Positions 6,427 to 11,774 of a DNA stretch of 11,774 bases are shown here, piece after piece (positions within the stretch are counted from its first letter, which is position 1; every line of letters begins with the position of its first letter). The stretch is from SZUA-584 sp050943225 (lineage in GTDB: Bacteria > Bacillota > Clostridia > Christensenellales > SZUA-584). A program made the translations under genes and the position numbers. The stretch covers positions 1 to 11,774 of the forward strand of contig JBMNOT010000049.1 in assembly GCA_050943225.1 (NCBI GenBank). Reading direction: 5' to 3'. The notes under the pieces are model-generated. The model was not told the DNA's origin. It saw only the letters and a program-made list of their open reading frames with translations, and did not search any database.

Positions 6427-6679
6427 TGAATTTATGGCGCTGGTGAAGCGCTACAAGACGCAGGCTGGCGAGGCGGCCAAAGCGATGCTACAGCGCCTGC
6501 AGGAGTTCCCCGACGTGCATCAGCGGCTGATGGACATGGCGTTCGGGCCGGACCAGCGGGCGGCCTTGCGAGCGCTGGCTGACCTGTGCAAGAAAATGGC
6601 GGTGCGCGAAGCGGCGGCGCCGCTGGTTGTTGCGCGAGGCGGACAAGCTGATAGCGATAGCGGACAACAAAGCGCGTAA
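6413..6679 (+). CDS. HEAT-like N-terminal part of the methyltransferase gene, split off by a frameshift
   Basis: From ATG 6413 (or the in-frame ATG 6434) this frame encodes about 70 residues of Ala/Leu-rich amphipathic helix pairs that read like HEAT-type alpha-solenoid repeats (for example AAKAMLQRLQEFPDVHQRL and DQRAALRALADLCKKMAV). After about base 6625 the frame changes character to GGQADSDSGQQSA and stops at 6679. The helical pattern continues smoothly in the next frame (LLREADKLIAIADNKARKTA and on). Removing one base around CTGGTTGTTG (6623-6632) would fuse both parts into one protein of about 489 residues. Neither candidate start has a clear ribosome binding site; coupling to murG translation is likely. 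I read this as a fragment of the gene at 6627-7883, not an independent small protein. Confidence 0.6.
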   Translation: MPHTDEFMALVKRYKTQAGEAAKAMLQRLQEFPDVHQRLMDMAFGPDQRAALRALADLCKKMAVREAAAPLVVARGGQADSDSGQQSA

Positions 6680-7883
6680 GACGGCGTTTGCGCTGATAGG
6701 GCTGTGCGCGCCTGACGCCTGTGCGGACAAGCTGGCGGACGCTTTGAGGCGCGAGCAGACGCGGTTTGTCCGGCCGTCCATCATACTGGCGCTGGGCAAC
6801 ACCAAAGCGCCAGCCGCCTATCTTAATGACTACGTGGTCGAGCCGGGGGAGCCCAAGCACGTGGCGGCAGAATATGAAGCGCTGAAAAAGGCGCTGGGTA
6901 AGGCTGCCGCGCCGCAAACGCCGGACGAGCTTCGACTGCCCGACTGGTGCGATGTCACGTATATCAAGCGCAGCGCTCTCGTCGCGGAGGCTGGTGCGCT
7001 GGGCGTGCCCTGTCGGCCGTCGGTGCTGGCGGACGCTGTGAGAGTCCCTACAGCCGATCTGAAACGGCTGCGATGCTATCTGGACGCGCTATACGATATC
7101 GGCGCGATGGGCGACTACGAGACGGCTGCCCGGACGCTTTCCGCCTGGGGCTGCAAAGGATGCCAATACCGTGTGGAAGCCGGTGCTCTGCCAACGCAGC
7201 AGCGGCGCGAGGTAATCCGCGCCGTATCGGCAGGGCTGTCGCGCTGGGGCTATGAGGACAACCCTTCGGCTTACGCGTTTGAGATTCGCCTGCTGGAAGG
7301 GCGGATGTGGGCGGTGTTCCCGGGGGACGACCGTTTCGCTTACCGCAAACAGTCGATTCCGGCCAGCATCCATCCGGTGACGGCGGCGAGCATCATGCGG
7401 CTGTGCCGGCCGTATATGAAGGAAGACGCGCGCGTGCTGGACCCGTTCTGCGGGAGCGGCACCATGCTGATCGAGCGCGCAAAGATACTGCCCGCCGAGT
7501 TGCTGGTGAGCGTAGACATCTCATCCGCCGCGATTCGGGCAGCGTGCGCCAACCGCAAGGCCAGCGGCATAAAGTTCGCGCTGATACACGGCGACGCTTT
7601 AAAGTTCGGGTCGGGGCGCTATGATGAGGTTATAAGCAACATGCCGTTCGGCATCCGCGTATCCGGCCACGCCCAGAACGAGCGCCTGTATGCGGCGTTT
7701 GTGGACAGGCTGTGCCTCCTGCTGGAAGACGGCGGCTATGCGTTTCTGCTGACACAGGAAAAAAAGCTGATGAGGGAATCGCTGAAAGCAGTGCCTGCCC
7801 TTCGACTGGTGCAGGAAGAGGTCTTTGAATCGGGCGGTCTCAGCCCGTCGCTTTACATTATAAAAAAGGAGCATAGAGTATGA
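6627..7883 (+). CDS. RNA methyltransferase-like protein (UPF0020/THUMP-type class I MTase) with HEAT-like N-terminus, apparently frameshifted
   Basis: The SAM-dependent methyltransferase domain occupies the C-terminal third. Motif I is LDPFCGSGTMLIE (271-283), an acidic motif II lies in VSVDIS (294-299), and motif IV is SNMPFGIR (337-344), as in the UPF0020 / Trm14-like group that methylates the guanine N2 of RNA. Ahead of it is a block with CQYRVEAGALP, YEDNPSAYAFEI and RFAYRKQSIPASIHPVTAA (236-254), which in such proteins precedes the catalytic domain. Residues 1-90 continue HEAT-like helices begun in another frame at 6413. The TTG at 6627 has no ribosome binding site and lies mid-domain, so it is probably not a true start; the gene looks broken by a +1 shift near 6625. 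The catalytic part is intact, so a short product might still be active if translated. The stop TGA overlaps the next start (ATGA). The exact RNA target is unknown. Confidence 0.82.
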   Translation: MLREADKLIAIADNKARKTAFALIGLCAPDACADKLADALRREQTRFVRPSIILALGNTKAPAAYLNDYVVEPGEPKHVAAEYEALKKALGKAAAPQTPDELRLPDWCDVTYIKRSALVAEAGALGVPCRPSVLADAVRVPTADLKRLRCYLDALYDIGAMGDYETAARTLSAWGCKGCQYRVEAGALPTQQRREVIRAVSAGLSRWGYEDNPSAYAFEIRLLEGRMWAVFPGDDRFAYRKQSIPASIHPVTAASIMRLCRPYMKEDARVLDPFCGSGTMLIERAKILPAELLVSVDISSAAIRAACANRKASGIKFALIHGDALKFGSGRYDEVISNMPFGIRVSGHAQNERLYAAFVDRLCLLLEDGGYAFLLTQEKKLMRESLKAVPALRLVQEEVFESGGLSPSLYIIKKEHRV

Positions 7884-8833
7884 GCGATTTTGTAGCCTTT
7901 GGCGAGCTGCTGATTGATTTTACACCTGCGGGAAGGGAAGACGGCCGGCCGCTGTTCATGCAGAATCCGGGCGGCGCTCCCGCCAACGTGACGGTGGCGA
8001 TGTCCAATTTCGGCATATCGTCCGCGTTTATCGGCATGGTGGGCGACGACCAGTTCGGGCGTTTCCTGAAGGGAGTGCTGGAGGAAAAGGGCGTCGACAC
8101 CTCAGGGCTGGTGCTGTCCCGGGATTACAATACGACACTGGCGTTCGTGCACCTGTTTGAAAACGGCGACCGCGACTTCACGTTCTACCGCAAGCCGGGC
8201 GCGGACATCATGTTTGAGCCATCCATGCTCAGCGAGGAGTTGATCGCTAAGGCGCGCGTGTTCCACACCGGCTCGCTTTCCATGTCCCACGAACCGTCGC
8301 GCAGCGCCAACCTCCGCGCGATCGAGATCGCCAGAGAAGCCGGCGTCGTGATATCGTGCGACCCCAACTACCGCGCGCCGCTGTGGTCTGGTCAGGCCGA
8401 GGCGAAAACGTATATGGAAAAAGTGATGGGGCACGCCGACATCATCAAGATATCCGACAACGAGGTGGAGTTCCTGTACGGCGATATCAAGCTCGAGGAC
8501 GCCGCCAGAATGCTGGTGGACAAGGGCGCGTCCATGGTATTTGTGACGATGGGGAGCAGGGGCGCGATCTATGCGTGCGCCAACGGCTTAGGCATCGCCC
8601 AGGGCTACGATGTGAAAGCTGTGGATACCACGGGCGCCGGCGACTGCTTTATGGGGGGTGTCGTGTCGCAGTTTCTTGGCAGCGGCAAAACGCTGGGTGA
8701 GCTCACGCTGGATGATGTGGCGGGGTTTGCGCGCTTTGCCAATGCGGCGGCGTCCCTCTGCGTGGAGAGCCGCGGCGGCATCCCGTCCATGCCGTATCCG
8801 GATCAGGTTTACCGGCGTTTGGCCCAAAAATAA
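7880..8833 (+). CDS. Fructokinase, PfkB (ribokinase) family
   Basis: ATP-dependent sugar kinase, most like ScrK-type fructokinases (fructose to fructose 6-phosphate), acting in the cytoplasm. 317 residues, the normal length. Motifs: GGAPAN (31-36) and the following VTVAMSNFG with GMVGDDQFG, the first PfkB signature; FTFYRKPGADIM, typical of fructokinases; CDPNYRAPLW; the anion-hole/catalytic motif DTTGAGD (249-255) with the base Asp255; and a Gly-rich C-terminal end. Start chosen at ATG 7880: AAGGAG (7866-7871) is 8 bases upstream and the codon overlaps the preceding stop as ATGA, so it is translationally coupled to the methyltransferase gene. No transporter or invertase gene is beside it, so fructose is inferred from the protein alone; other PfkB substrates such as 2-keto-3-deoxygluconate are less likely. 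Confidence 0.9.
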   Translation: MSDFVAFGELLIDFTPAGREDGRPLFMQNPGGAPANVTVAMSNFGISSAFIGMVGDDQFGRFLKGVLEEKGVDTSGLVLSRDYNTTLAFVHLFENGDRDFTFYRKPGADIMFEPSMLSEELIAKARVFHTGSLSMSHEPSRSANLRAIEIAREAGVVISCDPNYRAPLWSGQAEAKTYMEKVMGHADIIKISDNEVEFLYGDIKLEDAARMLVDKGASMVFVTMGSRGAIYACANGLGIAQGYDVKAVDTTGAGDCFMGGVVSQFLGSGKTLGELTLDDVAGFARFANAAASLCVESRGGIPSMPYPDQVYRRLAQK

Positions 8834-8847
8834 CATCAGATGGTGTG

Positions 8848-8860
8848 TCGCCGGTGGCGA
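8848..8860 (+). other. Small inverted repeat between fructokinase and guaB
   Basis: TCGCC-GGT-GGCGA, a 5-bp perfect stem with a 3-base loop, 14 bases after the fructokinase stop and 11 bases before the guaB -35 box. No T run follows, so it is a weak terminator at best. Its place just upstream of -35 would also suit a regulator site, but there is no direct evidence. Confidence 0.3.
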
Positions 8861-8871
8861 TGCGCTATATG

Positions 8872-8900
8872 TTGACAAGCGTGTCCGCAACGCTTACAAT
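8872..8900 (+). promoter_or_regulatory. Near-consensus sigma-A promoter for guaBA
   Basis: Perfect TTGACA (8872-8877), 17-base spacer, then TACAAT (8895-8900, 5 of 6). Transcription should begin near 8907, leaving about 32 leader bases, which include the ribosome binding site AAAGGCGG (8924-8931), 7 bases before the ATG. This leader is too short to hold a purine riboswitch, so any purine control would have to act at the promoter or elsewhere. Confidence 0.85.
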
Positions 8901-8938
8901 GCTAAAAAGTCATTTATAAGCTGAAAGGCGGTCATGAT

Positions 8939-10396
8939 ATGCAATATCCGGTCATACCCGAGGGGCTTACGTTTGATGACGTGCTGCTGGTTCCGCAGGA
9001 AAGCTCTGTCGTGCCTTCAGAGGTATCTGTCAAGACCCGGCTGACTAAGAATATTTCGCTCAACATTCCGATACTGAGCGCAGCGATGGACACGGTTACC
9101 GAAGCCCGCATGGCCATTGCGCTGGCGCGGGAAGGCGGCGTCGGCATCATTCACAAGAACATGTCCATCGAGGAACAGGCGTCCAATGTGGACAAGGTGA
9201 AGCGCAGCGAGCACGGCGTCATTACAGACCCGTTTTCGCTGTCGCCGGAGCACCTGATCTCCGATGCCAACGCGCTGATGGCGCGTTACCGCATTTCCGG
9301 CGTACCCATCACGCAGGACGGCAAACTGGTCGGCATCCTCACCAACCGCGATCTTCGTTTTGAAACCGACTATTCCCGCAAGATCAAAGAGGTGATGACC
9401 TCAGAGAATCTTGTCACAGCGCCCATCGGCACTACTTTGGCAGAGGCGCAGAAGATTCTGGGTCGGCACAAGATTGAAAAGCTGCCGCTGGTGGATGAGA
9501 ACGGCATGCTCAAGGGCCTTATCACCATCAAGGATATCGAAAAGTCAATCCAGTACCCGAATTCCGCCAAGGATGCCAACGGCCGTCTGCTGGCCGGTGC
9601 GGCCATAGGGGCGTCGGGCGATTTCCTGGAGAGAGCGGCGGCGCTGGTAGCAGCCAAGGTGGACGTCGTGACCATCGACTCCGCGCACGGGCATTCCCGC
9701 AATGTGATCGAGGCAGTGGAGAAACTCAAGGCCAAATTCCCCGACCTGCCGGTAATTGCCGGCAACGTGGCCACGTCCGAAGGGACCGAGGCGCTGATCA
9801 AGGCGGGCGCCGACTGCGTCAAAGTGGGCATCGGCCCCGGCTCCATCTGCACCACGCGCGTAGTGGCCGGTATCGGCGTGCCGCAGTTTACCGCTGTGAT
9901 GCAGTGCGCTGAAATGGCGGCGAAATACGATGTCACGGTCGTTGCGGACGGCGGAATCAAATTCTCCGGCGATATCACCAAAGCGCTGGCGGCGGGCGCG
10001 CACACCGTGATGATCGGCAGCCTTTTGGCAGGCACGGAGGAGAGCCCCGGCGAAATGGAGATCTATCACGGCCGCAGCTTCAAGGTGTACCGCGGCATGG
10101 GATCTGTCAGCGCGATGCAGAAGGGCAGCAAAGACCGTTATTTCCAGGAAGGGACGGACAAGCTGGTGCCTGAGGGCGTGGAAGGCCGCGTGCCCTTCAA
10201 GGGGCCGCTCAGCGAGACGATTTTTCAGCTGGTCGGCGGCCTGAAAGCCGGTATGGGTTATGTCGGCGCCGCCAACCTCGAAGAGTTGCGCCGCCGCGCA
10301 ACATTCATCCGCGTGACGAGCGCAGGGCTGGTGGAGAACCACCCGCACGACATCTACATCACCAAAGAAGCGCCAAACTATACAGGAAGGTTATAA
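8939..10396 (+). CDS. guaB: IMP dehydrogenase
   Basis: Oxidises IMP to XMP with NAD+, the committed step of guanine nucleotide synthesis, in the cytoplasm. 485 residues, the normal size. The (beta/alpha)8 barrel starts with LTFDDVLLVPQ (10-20) and NIPILSAAMDTVTEA. Two CBS domains are inserted at about 95-205 (RYRISGVPI, GILTNRDLRF, HKIEKLPLVDENG). The barrel resumes with DVVTIDSAHGHS, the catalytic loop GSICTTRVVAG with Cys304, VADGGIKFSGDI, the phosphate-binding IGSLLAGTEESPGE, and the flap start YRGMGSVSAM. The mobile flap and a C-terminal tail are complete. ATG 8939 is preferred over an out-of-frame ATG at 8934. guaA begins 4 bases after the stop. Confidence 0.97.
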   Translation: MQYPVIPEGLTFDDVLLVPQESSVVPSEVSVKTRLTKNISLNIPILSAAMDTVTEARMAIALAREGGVGIIHKNMSIEEQASNVDKVKRSEHGVITDPFSLSPEHLISDANALMARYRISGVPITQDGKLVGILTNRDLRFETDYSRKIKEVMTSENLVTAPIGTTLAEAQKILGRHKIEKLPLVDENGMLKGLITIKDIEKSIQYPNSAKDANGRLLAGAAIGASGDFLERAAALVAAKVDVVTIDSAHGHSRNVIEAVEKLKAKFPDLPVIAGNVATSEGTEALIKAGADCVKVGIGPGSICTTRVVAGIGVPQFTAVMQCAEMAAKYDVTVVADGGIKFSGDITKALAAGAHTVMIGSLLAGTEESPGEMEIYHGRSFKVYRGMGSVSAMQKGSKDRYFQEGTDKLVPEGVEGRVPFKGPLSETIFQLVGGLKAGMGYVGAANLEELRRRATFIRVTSAGLVENHPHDIYITKEAPNYTGRL

Positions 10397-10400
10397 TGCA

Positions 10401-11774
10401 GTGAGAGAAAAAGTTATTGTTCTGGATTTCGGTGGACAGTACAACCAGCTGATCGCGCGGCGCGTGCGCGATCTTAAAGTGTATGCTGAGGTTTGGGCGT
10501 ACGACACGCCGCTGGAGCGCATACTGGAAGAGAAACCCATAGGCATCATATTCACGGGCGGGCCAGCCAGCGTGACGGATCCGGACGCGCCGATGTGCGA
10601 TAAGCGTCTGTTCGACGCTGGCATCCCGATACTGGGCATATGCTATGGCGCGCAGCTGATGAGCGTCATGCTGGGCGGCAGCGTGCGCCGCGCCGAACAC
10701 CGCGAATACGGCAAGACAGATATCCGCTACGAAACGGATTGCCCGCTGTTTGCCGGACTGGACAGGAATTCCGTATGCTGGATGAGCCATACATACTACG
10801 TAGACCTGCCGCCTCAGGGCTTTGCGGTGAGCGCCTCTACCGACAGGTGCCCCGTGGCAGCTTTTTATGACGCCAAAAGGCGGCTTTACGCCGTGCAGTT
10901 TCACCCCGAGGTCGTTCATACGCGGTTCGGCAACAGGATACTGGAAAACTTCCATTACATCATTTGCGAGGCCAAGGGCGGCTGGACGATGGAAAACTAT
11001 ATCGACACGGCGGTCAGCACGATACGCGAGCGCGTGGGCGACGGCAATGTGCTGCTGGCCCTGTCGGGCGGCGTGGATTCGTCGGTGGCCGCAGTGCTGC
11101 TGGACAAGGCGGTGGGCAGCCGCCTGACCTGCATATTCGTGGACCATGGCCTGCTCCGGCGCGGCGAGGCGCAGCAGGTGGTAGAGACGTTCTCGGACGC
11201 CTATAATATGAAGCTGATCGCCGTGGATGCGGCGGACCACTTTCTTGAAAGGCTCAAGGGCGTGGTGGACCCGGAAACAAAGCGCAAGATCATCGGCGAG
11301 GAATTCATCCGCGTTTTTGAGGAAGAAGCCGCCAAGCTCGGCAAGGTTGACTTCCTCGCACAGGGTACCATCTATCCCGATGTGATAGAATCCGGCAATG
11401 GGCAGGCGGCGGTGATCAAGAGCCATCACAACGTGGGCGGCCTGCCGGAACATGTGGATTTCCGCGAAATCATCGAGCCGCTGCGCGACCTGTTCAAGGA
11501 TGAAGTGCGAGCGCTGGGCACTGCGCTGGGTATGCCGCACCATATCGTGTGGCGTCAGCCGTTCCCCGGCCCCGGCCTGGCTATCCGCATCATCGGCGAA
11601 GTGACGCGGGAAAAGGTCCTCACGCTGCAGCTCGCGGACCAGATATTCCGCGAGGAGATAGCAAACGCCGGGCTGGACAAGGAGATATGGCAGTATTTCG
11701 CCGTGCTCACCGATATGCGCAGCGTGGGCGTGATGGGTGACGAGCGCACATACGATCACACCATCGCGCTGCGC
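10401..11774 (+). CDS. guaA: GMP synthase (glutamine-hydrolysing), 3' end outside window
   Basis: Converts XMP, ATP and glutamine to GMP, completing the pathway begun by guaB. Starts at GTG 10401, with AGGAAGG (10384-10390) 10 bases upstream; the nearby ATG at 10396 runs into a stop after two codons, and the family's N-terminal VIVLDFGGQY follows GTG directly. The glutamine amidotransferase domain has the triad Cys81 (GICYGAQ), His168 and Glu170 (FHPEV). The ATP-pyrophosphatase domain has the P-loop SGGVDSSV (222-229) and later IFVDHGLL, IYPDVIESG, KSHHNVGGLP and the XMP-binding region with RQPFPGPGLAIRIIGE. The frame is still open at the last base after 458 codons, so roughly the last 50 residues of the dimerisation domain are missing. 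A 4-base gap from guaB indicates one operon. Confidence 0.97.
   Translation, partial: MREKVIVLDFGGQYNQLIARRVRDLKVYAEVWAYDTPLERILEEKPIGIIFTGGPASVTDPDAPMCDKRLFDAGIPILGICYGAQLMSVMLGGSVRRAEHREYGKTDIRYETDCPLFAGLDRNSVCWMSHTYYVDLPPQGFAVSASTDRCPVAAFYDAKRRLYAVQFHPEVVHTRFGNRILENFHYIICEAKGGWTMENYIDTAVSTIRERVGDGNVLLALSGGVDSSVAAVLLDKAVGSRLTCIFVDHGLLRRGEAQQVVETFSDAYNMKLIAVDAADHFLERLKGVVDPETKRKIIGEEFIRVFEEEAAKLGKVDFLAQGTIYPDVIESGNGQAAVIKSHHNVGGLPEHVDFREIIEPLRDLFKDEVRALGTALGMPHHIVWRQPFPGPGLAIRIIGEVTREKVLTLQLADQIFREEIANAGLDKEIWQYFAVLTDMRSVGVMGDERTYDHTIALR

Noticed and set aside
6413..6679. Independent small gene for an 88-residue protein
   Set aside because: The last 15 or so residues lose helical character exactly where the neighbouring frame takes over, so it is better read as the N-terminal part of one broken gene.
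9370..10348. Long minus-strand frames opposite guaB
   Set aside because: Two different overlapping frames are both open, as expected from GC-rich coding DNA, and guaB is clearly the coding sequence.
10359..11759. 466-codon open frame on the minus strand opposite guaA
   Set aside because: It is antisense to an unmistakable guaA with all catalytic motifs. Its protein is His/Ala/Arg-rich with no recognisable domain, typical of the shadow of a GC-rich gene.
1..11774. CRISPR arrays, insertion sequences, attachment sites, tRNA or rRNA genes
   Set aside because: No regularly spaced repeats, transposase or integrase sequence, terminal inverted repeats around genes, or tRNA-like cloverleaf were seen on reading through.

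Overview
The window is a dense, ordinary-looking chromosomal segment of a fairly GC-rich member of the Bacillota, most likely the Clostridia. The reasons are: strong AGGAGG-type ribosome binding sites, TTG and GTG starts alongside ATG, sigma-A-like promoters, and a MurG of the Firmicute type (HESD and SRGDQ motifs instead of the proteobacterial HEQN type). This placement is inference from motifs; no taxonomic marker gene is present. No mobile element, tRNA, rRNA or CRISPR array is visible.

Layout: (1) 2-1486, the 3' part of uvrA (nucleotide excision repair), cut by the left edge. (2) 1563-3050, a membrane-anchored diguanylate cyclase with an extracellular sensor, a HAMP linker and an intact GGDEF motif. 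(3) A terminator at 3067-3090 between the cyclase and a convergent gene. (4) 3096-3971 (-), a multi-pass DUF1295 / steroid 5-alpha-reductase-like membrane protein. (5) 4042-4704 (-) and 4813-5142 (+), two divergently transcribed, unrecognised, mostly helical proteins that share a 108-base promoter region. (6) A 219-base gap with several inverted repeats and a promoter. (7) 5362-8833, a tightly packed run: murG, a HEAT-like/RNA-methyltransferase gene broken by an apparent +1 frameshift near 6625, and a PfkB-family fructokinase. (8) 8939 to the right edge, guaB then guaA behind a near-consensus promoter, making IMP to XMP to GMP; guaA is cut by the right edge at about 458 of roughly 510 residues.

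The best-understood functional unit is guaBA. murG, the methyltransferase and the fructokinase overlap by 14 and 4 bases and are probably co-transcribed, though their functions are not obviously linked. The least explained part is the divergent pair at 4042-5142: their C-terminal ends share a similar spacing of Q, L, I and M residues and their promoters appear to overlap. This is the only candidate for something undescribed. The broken methyltransferase is the clearest anomaly.
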